Positions 7,490 through 14,964 of a DNA stretch of 64,000 bases are shown in pieces. The first letter of the stretch is position 1; each line of letters starts with the position of its first letter. Source of the stretch: Leucobacter luti (GTDB lineage Bacteria > Actinomycetota > Actinomycetes > Actinomycetales > Microbacteriaceae); the NCBI RefSeq assembly GCF_004217175.1, contig NZ_SHKI01000004.1, positions 124,001-188,000 on the forward strand. The letters run 5' to 3'. The notes beneath the pieces were generated by a model, which made no database searches, was not told the origin of the DNA, and saw only the letters and a program-made list of their open reading frames with translations. The position numbers and the translations under genes were made by a program.

Positions 7490-8776
7490 ATGACGCCCAA
7501 TACACCCCCCAGCCTCGCCGTGGTCGGCAGTGGACCGGCCGGCTGCTATCTCGCGCAGTCGTTCCTGCGCGCGTTTCCGGAGAGCGAGATCACGCTGTTT
7601 GACGCGCTCGTCTCCCCCTTCGGCCTCGTCCGCTACGGCGTCGCCGCCGATCACCAGCACACCAAGGCGATCACCCGGCAGTTTGAGCGCCTCTTCGCAG
7701 CCCCCAACGTGCGTTTCGCCGGGGACGTGACCGTGGGGCGCGACCTGACCCTCGCCGAGCTGCGGGCGCACTACGACGCGGTCGTGCTCGCCACAGGCCT
7801 CAGCGCCGATCGCGCACTCCCGATCCCCGGCGGCGAGCTGCCCGGCGTCATCGGCGCCGGCGCACTCACCCGCGCGCTCAACGCCCACCCCGCCGCCGCC
7901 ACGCGCCTGCCCGAGCTCGGGCCCGACGTCGTAATCATCGGCGCGGGCAACGTGGCGCTCGACATCCTCCGATTCCTAGTGAAGGATCGCGGCGGGTACG
8001 CGGCCAGCGATATCGCCGACCCAGTGCTCGACGCCTACCTCGCCGCGCCGGCGCAACGCATCACGGTGCTGAGCCGCTCGGCGGCGCGGGCCGCGAAGGG
8101 CGATCCGCAGATGCTCCGGGAGCTCGCGGCGCTCCCGCGCGGGAGCTACGCGGCGCCCGGGAGCGAGCTCGACCCCGCTCCGGACGACGATCGCGCGGCC
8201 GCGGCACGCAGCGCCGCAATCGCGGAGCTGGTCGCGGCCGAGCGCCCGCACTTCCCCGGCCCCGCCGTGACGCTCCGGTTCGGGGCGACGCCCACCGAGA
8301 TCCTCGGTGACGGCCACGTTGCCGCGGTCGTCTGCGAGGCCGGCGGCGCGCAGATCCGGATTCCGGCGACCGCGGTCATCACGGCGATCGGCTTCGACGC
8401 GGAGACCGCCGCGCTCGCGAGCTCCCACGCGACGCCCGAGACCGGGCGCGTTGCCGCCGGGCTGTACCGCACCGGGTGGGCGAAGCGCGGCCCGCGCGGC
8501 GCGATTCCCGAGAACCGCGCGTGCGCGAAGGCGGTCGCCGACGAGATCGCGGCCGACCTCGCCTCGGGAGCGCTTGCCCCGGATCCGCGCAAGACCGGAT
8601 TCGCCGGGCTGCCCGCGGCGGTGCGCGCTCGCGCGATCTCGTACGCGCAGTGGGGTGCCCTCGACGCGCACGAGCGCGCGACGGCCGCACCGGATCGCGT
8701 GCGCGCAAAACTCACCGACCACGACCAGATGGCCGCCATCGCCCGCGGTGGCGCCAGCTCCCCTTCCCTCCCTTGA
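7490..8776 (+). CDS. FprA-like NADPH-ferredoxin/flavodoxin reductase
   Basis: A 428-residue FAD/NAD(P) enzyme of the FprA (adrenodoxin-reductase-like) family. The N terminus has the FAD dinucleotide fold VVGSGPAGCYLAQ, followed by SPFGLVRYGVAADHQHTK, typical of the family, and a second Rossmann motif VIIGAGNVALDILRFL for the pyridine nucleotide. It should pass electrons from NADPH to the flavodoxin encoded 14 bases downstream, and through it to the divergently encoded P450. The ATG at 7490 has GAAGGAG upstream. It lacks the N-terminal ferredoxin fusion seen in some relatives. Family call is firm; partner assignment is from context. Confidence 0.92.
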   Translation: MTPNTPPSLAVVGSGPAGCYLAQSFLRAFPESEITLFDALVSPFGLVRYGVAADHQHTKAITRQFERLFAAPNVRFAGDVTVGRDLTLAELRAHYDAVVLATGLSADRALPIPGGELPGVIGAGALTRALNAHPAAATRLPELGPDVVIIGAGNVALDILRFLVKDRGGYAASDIADPVLDAYLAAPAQRITVLSRSAARAAKGDPQMLRELAALPRGSYAAPGSELDPAPDDDRAAAARSAAIAELVAAERPHFPGPAVTLRFGATPTEILGDGHVAAVVCEAGGAQIRIPATAVITAIGFDAETAALASSHATPETGRVAAGLYRTGWAKRGPRGAIPENRACAKAVADEIAADLASGALAPDPRKTGFAGLPAAVRARAISYAQWGALDAHERATAAPDRVRAKLTDHDQMAAIARGGASSPSLP

Positions 8777-8790
8777 AAGGAACACCCCAG

Positions 8791-9249
8791 GTGAAATTCA
8801 CGGTTCTTTACGGCACCGAGTCCGGCAACTCAGAACTCATCGCCGACGACCTCGGCGCGAAGCTGCGCGAAGCGAACGACGACGTCGAGGTGCACGACCT
8901 CCAGGATTTCGATCCCGCGGCGCTCACCGCCGAGCGCTTCGTGATCGTCGTCTGCTCCACCCACGGCGAGGGAGATCTGCCCAACACCGCGCTGCCGTTC
9001 GCCGAGGCGTTCGATGCAGCACCGCCGCAGCTCGCCGGGGTGCGCTACGCGATGTTCGGCCTCGGCGACACGTTCTACGAGGTGACCTACAGCCAGGGCA
9101 GCGAACACATCGACCGGCGCTTCACCGCGCAGGGCGCGGTGCGGGTGGGCGAGTACGGACGGCACGACGCGTCGTCGTGGGATCTCGGCAGCGACGTTGC
9201 GCTCGATTGGCTTCCCGGAGTCCTCGACGCGGCGAGCGTCACGGCATAG
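8791..9249 (+). CDS. Flavodoxin
   Basis: A 152-residue FMN protein beginning at a GTG with AAAGGA upstream. The N-terminal phosphate-binding loop is TVLYGTESGNSE. STHGEGDLPNTA and MFGLGDTFYEVTYSQGS contribute the flavin-contacting loops, as in MioC and cytochrome P450 reductase FMN domains. As a one-electron carrier it would link the FprA-like reductase to the P450 across the shared promoter region. P450 systems using flavodoxin in place of ferredoxin exist (cindoxin of the cineole P450) but are a minority. The only other redox proteins nearby are those two. Confidence 0.92.
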   Translation: MKFTVLYGTESGNSELIADDLGAKLREANDDVEVHDLQDFDPAALTAERFVIVVCSTHGEGDLPNTALPFAEAFDAAPPQLAGVRYAMFGLGDTFYEVTYSQGSEHIDRRFTAQGAVRVGEYGRHDASSWDLGSDVALDWLPGVLDAASVTA

Positions 9250-9256
9250 CCCGAAC

Positions 9257-9283
9257 GCGGGCCGGGGTGTCGCCTCGGCCCGC
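9257..9283. terminator. Possible weak terminator hairpin between convergent genes
   Basis: An 8-bp GC stem (9257-9264 with 9276-9283) lies just after the flavodoxin stop and before the end of the convergent amidotransferase gene. There is no clear T-run, so the call is tentative. Confidence 0.35.
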
Positions 9284-9330
9284 ACCGCGCCCACATCCGT
9301 GGCCCGCGTCGCGCGGAGCCCGGGCGCGCG

Positions 9331-10113
9331 TCACTGCGTTGCGCCGGCCCGGGCCACGAGCTCGCCGAAGATCAGTGAGCGATCCGCGGTGTGTGCCCGC
9401 GGCTCCTCCGGGTGCCACTGCATCCCGACCACCCAGCGCGCCGTGCGGTGCTCGGTCCCCTCGATGATCCCATCGTGCGCCCGCGCGGTGACCCGCAGCT
9501 CGGGCCCCACGGTCGCGACCGCCTGGTGGTGGCCGTTGCGCACCGTCACCTCCGTGCGCCCGAGAATCCGGGCGATCTCAGAGTCGGGCTCGAGCCGCAC
9601 TTCCTCGTCGATGAACAGCGGGTCGTTGCCGCGGTGCAGCGGCCAGTTCTCAATGTCCGGGATCAGCGTGCCGCCGAACGCGACCCCGAGCAGTTGCGAG
9701 CCCCGGCAAATCGCAAGCGTCGGAATGTCTCGCGCCACCGCCGCGCGGATCTCAGCGATGCAGAACTCATCGGCGCGCTGATCCACGCCGTACTCGTTCG
9801 CGGGGGGCGGGCCAGCGTAGCCGTAGCAGGCACCGGCGACGTCGCCGCCGCCCAGGAACACGATGCCGCGAGCCGCGGCGAGCAGCTCGGCGTGCCCCGG
9901 GGCGGACGGCGCTGCCGAGTCGACGAGGCGCGGGCGCCCGCCAGCCCACCGCACCGCGTCAAACGCGATCCTGGTGAACGACTCCTGGAGCTCGTGCGCG
10001 CCGCGATCCATCCCCGGGAACGTGAGGGACACCACCATGGGGATCAGCGGTCCACTCGGGTCCTCGGCGATGGACGGGGCGAACTGGTCGGGGTCGACAC
10101 TGAGGGCGGGCAT
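9331..10113 (-). CDS. Second gamma-glutamyl-GABA hydrolase family protein (peptidase C26)
   Basis: A 260-residue class I amidotransferase-fold hydrolase. The nucleophile elbow is LAICRGSQLLGVAFGG, with VGMQWHPEEP supplying the catalytic His and Glu. The N terminus (GPLIPMVVSLTFPGMDRGAHELQESF) differs clearly from the PuuD-like protein at 2967-3740, so the two are not a recent duplication. The ATG at 10113 is preceded by AAAGGAAG. The gene lies downstream of the amine permease on the same strand, separated by a strong hairpin. It presumably cleaves a gamma-glutamyl amide distinct from that handled by the operon copy; that is inference. Confidence 0.85.
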   Translation of the reverse strand: MPALSVDPDQFAPSIAEDPSGPLIPMVVSLTFPGMDRGAHELQESFTRIAFDAVRWAGGRPRLVDSAAPSAPGHAELLAAARGIVFLGGGDVAGACYGYAGPPPANEYGVDQRADEFCIAEIRAAVARDIPTLAICRGSQLLGVAFGGTLIPDIENWPLHRGNDPLFIDEEVRLEPDSEIARILGRTEVTVRNGHHQAVATVGPELRVTARAHDGIIEGTEHRTARWVVGMQWHPEEPRAHTADRSLIFGELVARAGATQ

Positions 10114-10134
10114 CTCCGCTTCCTTTCACTGAGA

Positions 10135-10178
10135 CGCGGCCGCGCCCCCGGCTCCGCGGAGTCGGGGGCGCGGCCGCG
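10135..10178 (-). terminator. Strong hairpin between the permease and C26 hydrolase genes
   Basis: A perfect 16-bp stem (10135-10150 with 10163-10178) whose loop contains a further self-complementary CTCCGCGGAG. It sits 15 bases after the permease stop on the minus strand. No T-run follows, so it may attenuate or protect the message rather than end it fully. Confidence 0.65.
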
Positions 10179-10193
10179 CGAAACAATTGCTGG

Positions 10194-11690
10194 CTACGCG
10201 ACGGTCTTGATCGGCCCGCTCGCGTCCGCGGCCGGCGCGTCGCCGCGCTGGTACGCCTTCGAGACGAGCATGTAGATCCAGCCGACAGCGATGACGCCGA
10301 CGGTGGTCATGATGAGCAGGTAGTCCTCGGCCCAGCCGCCGCCCGTGGGGCGCGGCCAGAGAATGTTGACTACCGCGGCGACTCCCCACACGAGCGCGAT
10401 GAGGTTGACCGGGTAGGCCCACGCGCCCAGCCGAAACTTGCCGGCCGGCTTCCACCCCATGATTCGCGCGCGCAGCGCGGCGAGCACCACCATCTGGAAC
10501 CCCACGTAGATACCCACGGTCCCGAAGCCGACCATCGCCGTCAGGGCGTCCTCAAGCAGCAGCGAGAACACCACAACCGCCGCGGGGAACAGCGCGGCCA
10601 TGAGCAGCGCGTTGTTGGGGACGGCGCGACGCTCGTTGAACTTCGCGAGGAAGTGCGAGCCGGGCAGGAAGCCGTCGCGTCCCATCGAGTAGATGAGGCG
10701 GCTCGCGGCGGCCTGCAGGCTGGTGATGCACGAGACGAACGCGACCACGATCACGAACATGACGACCGGGAAGATCGGGCCAAACGCCTGGTGCAGCAGG
10801 TTGCCAATCGGATCGGCCACCTCACCGCTCGCGACCGCCTGGAAATCGGGAACCGCGAGCACGAGCGAGAATACGAGCAGGTTCGCGGCGAAGCCGCCGA
10901 TGTACAGGGTCATGCGCATCGCCTTCGGCACGCGCGCGCTTGGATCCTTGATCTCCTCAGCGACATCGCCGTTCGCCTCGAAGCCGTAGTACGCGAACAT
11001 GCCGATCAGGGCTGCAGCCGCGAACGCGCCAAGGTACCCGCCCGGGGCGTCGTTGCCGATGCCCTGGTTGTCGAACAGGATCGACAGGTCGTGCTGGCGG
11101 TGGAAGATCAGCAGGTAGCCGCCGATCACCACGGCGCCGAGCATCTCCGCGATCAGCCCGATGGTTGCGGCAAGGCTCAGCACGCGCGTGCCGGAGAAGT
11201 TGAGAATCGTGGCGATCACGAGGGTGCCGAGTGCGACGAGGACGGTGCCGCCCGCGTCGAGCTCCCCGCCGAACACTGACGCGACGAAGGGGGCAGCGCC
11301 GTACGCGACCGCGGCGATCGTGCCCACCAGGGCGACGACGTAGATCCAGCCGTTCATCCAGGCCCACTTACGGCCCCAGAGCCGCCGGGACCACGGATAG
11401 ACGCCGCCGGCGACCGGGTAGTTCGAGACGACCTCACCGAAGATGAGCGCCACAAAAAACTGGCCGACGAGCGCGATCACGAGGGCCCAGGCCATGGGCG
11501 GACCGGCCTGGCCCAGCGAGATCGCGAACATCGAGTACACGCCGGCGATCGGCGAGAGGTAGGTGAAGCCGAGCGAGACGTTTCCCCAGAAACTCATCTC
11601 GCGCTTGAACGTCGTGTCGTATGAGTAGCCGAGCGACGCCAGGTGTGCGGCGTCCTCGTCATGCTCAAGGACGTGATTGTCGTGTGTCAT
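10194..11690 (-). CDS. APC superfamily amino acid / amine permease
   Basis: A 498-residue integral membrane transporter with about 12 helices. The N-terminal MSFWGNVSLGFTYLSPIAGVY and GPPMAWALVIALVG are the conserved TM1-TM2 region of APC permeases, and SNYPVAGGVYPWSRRLWG is the typical TM2-3 loop. It should import an amino acid, polyamine or other amine by proton symport. I use the ATG at 11690; a GAGGGAG site lies about 12 bases upstream, slightly far. Its upstream region carries weaker copies of the operator word found near the P450 and AspDH-like genes, linking it to the amine cluster. The substrate is not readable. Confidence 0.9.
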   Translation of the reverse strand: MTHDNHVLEHDEDAAHLASLGYSYDTTFKREMSFWGNVSLGFTYLSPIAGVYSMFAISLGQAGPPMAWALVIALVGQFFVALIFGEVVSNYPVAGGVYPWSRRLWGRKWAWMNGWIYVVALVGTIAAVAYGAAPFVASVFGGELDAGGTVLVALGTLVIATILNFSGTRVLSLAATIGLIAEMLGAVVIGGYLLIFHRQHDLSILFDNQGIGNDAPGGYLGAFAAAALIGMFAYYGFEANGDVAEEIKDPSARVPKAMRMTLYIGGFAANLLVFSLVLAVPDFQAVASGEVADPIGNLLHQAFGPIFPVVMFVIVVAFVSCITSLQAAASRLIYSMGRDGFLPGSHFLAKFNERRAVPNNALLMAALFPAAVVVFSLLLEDALTAMVGFGTVGIYVGFQMVVLAALRARIMGWKPAGKFRLGAWAYPVNLIALVWGVAAVVNILWPRPTGGGWAEDYLLIMTTVGVIAVGWIYMLVSKAYQRGDAPAADASGPIKTVA

Positions 11691-11762
11691 GGTCGCGTGG
11701 TACTCCCTCGTACGTCGACTGGATCCTGAGCCCTCACCGGCGAGAGCTAGATACAACGTACA

Positions 11763-11855
11763 TCTAGATGTTTTGGGAGACAAGCAATGACTTAGTTTTT
11801 CACGAAACCAACATCAATTCGAAACAAATTCATTCATAGACGAATGTTTGTCGGC
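11763..11855. promoter_or_regulatory. AT-rich promoter region of the permease with degenerate operator-like words
   Basis: An AT-rich stretch upstream of the permease holds TAGATGTTTT (11765-11774) and ACGAATGTTTGTCGGC (11840-11855), related to the GTGAATGTTTT word at 7326 and 12353, plus a reverse-oriented TATGAATGAATTT (11827-11839). These are weaker matches than the two main sites and are offered as candidates only. Confidence 0.4.
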
Positions 11856-11888
11856 TCTCGCGCGGGCATGCGACCCCACACACGCGAA

Positions 11889-11920
11889 CGGGGTCGGGTG
11901 CGAACCCGCACCCGACCCCG
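11889..11920 (-). terminator. Terminator hairpin after the cupin gene
   Basis: A perfect 14-bp GC-rich stem (11889-11902 with 11907-11920) around an AACC loop, starting 17 bases after the cupin stop on the minus strand. The T-run is weak, as is common in high-GC actinobacteria. Confidence 0.7.
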
Positions 11921-11937
11921 CCTGTAGCGCTACGCCA

Positions 11938-12294
11938 CTAGAGCATCACGTAGAACTTCTCGAGCGGCTCTGAGATATCCCACGTCCCGCGCCACCCATC
12001 GGGGAACGAGGCGACGTCGCCCGGGCCGAGCTCAACCGGCTCTCCCCCATTCTCAGTAACGACCATGCGCCCACGCAGCACGTGGATCACCTCGCCCATA
12101 CCGTCAAAGTTCCACTCCGATACCCCCGGGTCACACCGCCAAAACCCGGTATGCACCCCGCGCTCTGCGTCGGAGGTGAACTCCTCAAGCCAGGTCGCCG
12201 TCGGCCCGGTCTGCGAGATCCCCAGCGGGGCTTCGAGCGGCCCCGCCTCGGGAATTCGGGCGAACACATCTGAAACTCGAACATGCTGCGTCAC
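11938..12294 (-). CDS. Small cupin-domain protein
   Basis: About 118 residues, one cupin barrel: VHTGFWRCDPGVSEWNFDGMGEVIHVLRG, then GGEPVELGPGDVASFPDGWRGTWDIS. This resembles the EutQ/DUF861-like small cupins often found in amine and amino-acid catabolic clusters. The usual first metal motif is degenerate, so catalysis is uncertain. I chose the GTG at 12294, which has a GGAGG site five bases upstream; an in-frame ATG at 12306 has only a distant GAGGGG. It is divergent from the AspDH-like gene, with the operator-like word between them. Confidence 0.78.
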   Translation of the reverse strand: MTQHVRVSDVFARIPEAGPLEAPLGISQTGPTATWLEEFTSDAERGVHTGFWRCDPGVSEWNFDGMGEVIHVLRGRMVVTENGGEPVELGPGDVASFPDGWRGTWDISEPLEKFYVML

Positions 12295-12352
12295 TGCAAC
12301 CTCCATCCACACGGGGTCCCCTCTGAACCCGCAGGGCTTAACCATACATCGA

Positions 12353-12370
12353 GTGAATGTTTTCTCGCGC
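12353..12370. promoter_or_regulatory. Operator-like word shared with the P450 promoter region
   Basis: GTGAATGTTTTCTCGCGC matches 7326-7343 at 17 of 18 positions. It lies in the cupin / AspDH-like divergent region, about 37-54 bases before the AspDH-like start, overlapping or just upstream of where the -35 of its apparent leaderless promoter would fall. Confidence 0.7.
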
Positions 12371-12394
12371 CCGGGCCACAATCTCCGCCGCGGG

Positions 12395-12409
12395 TAGCAT
12401 TGGACCGTG
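12395..12409 (+). promoter_or_regulatory. Candidate leaderless promoter of the AspDH-like gene
   Basis: TAGCAT at 12395-12400 resembles a -10 hexamer and ends 6 bases before the GTG start at 12407. No ribosome-binding site lies between. This arrangement suggests a leaderless transcript, frequent in actinobacteria. No good -35 is visible, which would fit activation through the word at 12353-12370. Confidence 0.45.
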
Positions 12410-13237
12410 ACCAGCCAAGCCCCCGGCCCGGGGCACACCCCGCCCCTCGGCCGCAGCCACCGACAGCCGAGCCGGGGACCGCTGCGCTTCGCGCTCATCG
12501 GGGGCGGCGCCATCGCCCACGAGCTCCTGCGACTGGTCGAGGAGCTCTCCCCCGGGGCTGAGCGCCTCGAGTTCGCAGGCCACGTGACCCGCGCCGCCGG
12601 CTCACTCGAGGCCACCCTCCCCGCGTGCGACGTGATCGTGGAGGCCGCCGGAATTGAGGCGGTCCAGGAGTACGGGCCGCGCATCGTGGGCGCTGGGCGC
12701 GACCTCGTCGTCGCCTCAATCGGGGCGTTCGCCGATCCGCGTCTCCTCCCCGCGCTTCGCGCCGCCGGGACCGGCCGCGTGCACCTCACGAGCGGCGCGA
12801 TCGGCGGGCTCGACCTCCTCGCAGCGGCGGGCCGCACGGGCGGCCTCGTGGCGGCGCGAGTGCGCAGCACCAAGCTCCCCACGTCGCTCATCCAGCCGTG
12901 GATGAGCGCGGCCGAGCGCGGCCACCTGTCCGCGCTCAGCCGGCCAGAGCTCCTGTTCTCCGGGACGCCGGAACTGGCAATCGCGCAGTTCCCCGCGTCC
13001 CTCAACGTCGCGGTCGCCGTGCAGCTCGCGGTTGGCCCGCGGCCCCCGATCACCGTCGAGCTCGTTGCCGACCCCGAGGCGCACCTCACGCACCACGAGA
13101 TCACGGCGTCCGGCCCCGCGGGCGACTACGCGTTCTCGATCCGCAATGCGCCGCTCGCCGCCAGGCGCGCAAGCTCTGGCCTCACCGCACGCGCACTCGC
13201 GGCCGACCTCCTCCGACTGGCGGAGGAGCGCCGCTAG
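12407..13237 (+). CDS. Aspartate-dehydrogenase-like NAD(P) oxidoreductase (NadX/DUF108 family)
   Basis: A 276-residue protein with an N-terminal Rossmann fold (LRFALIGGGAIAHELL) and CDVIVEAAGIEAVQEYGPRIVGAGRDLVVASIGAFADP, the hallmark of the NadX group. VHLTSGAIGGLDLLAAA and LNVAVAVQLA belong to the C-terminal substrate domain. Family members oxidise L-aspartate to iminoaspartate or act on related amino acids with NAD(P). Catabolic relatives are found in operons unrelated to NAD synthesis, and no nadA or nadC is nearby. The 27-residue N-terminal extension before the Rossmann fold is proline-rich and unusual. The 3' end overlaps the convergent NTF2-fold gene by 4 bases. The exact amino acid substrate is inference. 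Confidence 0.8.
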   Translation: MTSQAPGPGHTPPLGRSHRQPSRGPLRFALIGGGAIAHELLRLVEELSPGAERLEFAGHVTRAAGSLEATLPACDVIVEAAGIEAVQEYGPRIVGAGRDLVVASIGAFADPRLLPALRAAGTGRVHLTSGAIGGLDLLAAAGRTGGLVAARVRSTKLPTSLIQPWMSAAERGHLSALSRPELLFSGTPELAIAQFPASLNVAVAVQLAVGPRPPITVELVADPEAHLTHHEITASGPAGDYAFSIRNAPLAARRASSGLTARALAADLLRLAEERR

Positions 13238-13584
13238 ACCGTCGTGAACACCTTGCTCGTGATTCGCCACACTCCGTCGCGCCGGATCAGCCCGAAGTGA
13301 TTTCGAAAATCTGCCCCGAGGAAGCCGCGCTCGTCGAGAATCGCGTGCGCGACGTCGCCGGTCACTGAGATGCCGTGGATCTCTGCGCGGTAGTCCGGCC
13401 CCGCCGGCTCAGCCGCGCCCACCACCTGGGCCGCAAACTCCGCACCGGTCATCGTGACGTACTCGCCGCCGAGATAGCCCCACATCACCGCGTTCTGATC
13501 GAACGCGTCCGCCACCGCGGCAGCATCCGCCGCCGCGCAGCCGTCGACGTACCGCTGAACCACTGACTCCACCGCTTCATGCAT
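13234..13584 (-). CDS. Nuclear transport factor 2 / SnoaL-like family protein
   Basis: A 116-residue single-domain alpha+beta barrel: VVQRYVDGCAAADAAAVADAFDQNAVMWGYLGG, then AEIHGISVTGDVAHAILDERGFLGADFRNHFGLIRRDGVWRI. This is typical of small NTF2-like (lumazine-binding-2 type) proteins. Members include dehydratases, isomerases and ligand-binding subunits, so no reaction can be assigned. The ATG at 13584 is one of two close ATGs (also 13580, out of frame). It is convergent with the AspDH-like gene and divergent from aguA. Confidence 0.75.
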   Translation of the reverse strand: MHEAVESVVQRYVDGCAAADAAAVADAFDQNAVMWGYLGGEYVTMTGAEFAAQVVGAAEPAGPDYRAEIHGISVTGDVAHAILDERGFLGADFRNHFGLIRRDGVWRITSKVFTTV

Positions 13585-13713
13585 GCCCTCAGCGTAGCGG
13601 TTTTTCTCCCAGTGGGGAATAACCGCGCGATCGGATCCCCTATCGGGGTGGCGCTATTGGGCACTCGCCCAGTAGGATACTCGGCAGCACACCCATGACC
13701 AAAGGAGCACCGG

Positions 13714-14745
13714 ATGAGCACGTGGCGCATGCCGATCGAAGGACACGAGCAGGAGCGGCTGTGGCTCGCGTGGCCCACCAGCGGGTACACGCTCGGCGAT
13801 ACCGAAGCTGAGGTCGAAGAGGCGCGCAGCACCTGGGCGGCCGTCGCGAACGCCGCGAGCGAGCACGAGGCGGTCACCGTTGTGGTCAACCCGGGCGACG
13901 AGGCCGTCGCGTCACGCTACCTCTCCGCCCAGATCGATCAGCTCTCCGCACCCCTGGACGACGCCTGGATGCGCGATATTGGCCCGAGCTTCGTGATCGG
14001 GGACGACGGCGTCCTCGGTGCGGTGAACTACCGCTTCAACGGCTGGGGCGGCCAGGACTGGGCAAGCTGGGAGCACGACCAGCACATCGGCCGCATCGTC
14101 GCCGAGGCGGCCGGCGCGGAGCTCATTAACTCGGACATGACGAACGAGGGCGGCGGCATTCAGGTCGACGGGACCGGACGGGTCGTGATCACCAAGACCG
14201 TGCAGCTCGACCCGGGCCGCAACCCGGGCTGGACCCGCGAGCAGGTCGAAGCCGAGCTGCTGCGCACCATCGGTGCGGACAGCGCGCTCTGGCTCCCCCG
14301 CGGGCTCACCCGGGACCACGACACGTTTGGCACGCGCGGCCACTCGGACATCCTCGCGGCCTTCACCACCCCCGAGGTGCTCCTGATGCACCGCCAGGAC
14401 GCGACCTCGCACCCCGACCACCTGATCGCGAAGACCAACCGCGAGGTCGCGGACGAGTACCGCAGCAACACCTCGGGTCGCTTCGAGATCATCGACCTGC
14501 CCGCGCCCGAGGCGCTTCGCGACGACGAGGGCTTCGTCGACTACAGCTACATCAACCACGTCGTCATCAACGGCGCGGTGCTCGCGTGCGCGTTCGACGA
14601 CCCGGCCGACGACCGCGCACTCGCGACCCTGCGCGAGGTGTACCCGGGGCGCGAGGTGATCGGCATCGACGCGCGCCCGCTCTTCGCACGCGGTGGCGGC
14701 ATTCACTGCATCACCCAGCAGCAGCCGAAGGTCGCCGCCCGCTAG
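13714..14745 (+). CDS. aguA: Agmatine deiminase family protein
   Basis: A 343-residue member of the porphyromonas-type peptidylarginine deiminase superfamily. It shows LDDAWMRDIGPSFV, VNYRFNGWGG, NEGGGIQVDGTG, DHDTFGTRGHSDILAAF and, near the C terminus, GGGIHCITQQQP with the nucleophilic Cys. These match agmatine deiminases, which convert agmatine to N-carbamoylputrescine and ammonia. The usual partner AguB (N-carbamoylputrescine amidase) is not in the window. The ATG at 13714 follows AAAGGAGC. The link to the gamma-glutamyl/P450 cluster is by proximity. A peptidylarginine or other guanidine substrate remains possible. Confidence 0.88.
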   Translation: MSTWRMPIEGHEQERLWLAWPTSGYTLGDTEAEVEEARSTWAAVANAASEHEAVTVVVNPGDEAVASRYLSAQIDQLSAPLDDAWMRDIGPSFVIGDDGVLGAVNYRFNGWGGQDWASWEHDQHIGRIVAEAAGAELINSDMTNEGGGIQVDGTGRVVITKTVQLDPGRNPGWTREQVEAELLRTIGADSALWLPRGLTRDHDTFGTRGHSDILAAFTTPEVLLMHRQDATSHPDHLIAKTNREVADEYRSNTSGRFEIIDLPAPEALRDDEGFVDYSYINHVVINGAVLACAFDDPADDRALATLREVYPGREVIGIDARPLFARGGGIHCITQQQPKVAAR

Positions 14746-14782
14746 CCCGCGCGCCGCACGGCACCTCCCGCGAGGTGCGAGC

Positions 14783-14822
14783 AGTCCCGCACAGCCTCGG
14801 CGTGCGGGACTGTTCAATTTTC
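14783..14822 (+). terminator. Rho-independent terminator after aguA
   Basis: A perfect 10-bp stem (14783-14792 with 14802-14811) followed by GTTCAATTTT. It is preceded by another small perfect hairpin at 14761-14778. This is one of the few terminators here with a clear T-rich tail, and it separates aguA from the dehydrogenase downstream. Confidence 0.85.
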
Positions 14823-14964
14823 TCAGCCGCCCGTGCGCCACCCCTGGCAGGATGGTGGTGCTCACCACCGGCTTGCTCGTCACGCACGCCGCCACACCGC
14901 ACCGAGGATGCGCGGTTGGCGCGCACCGTGGCGCCGCCGAAGACCCGACCCGCGGAGGATTCAC

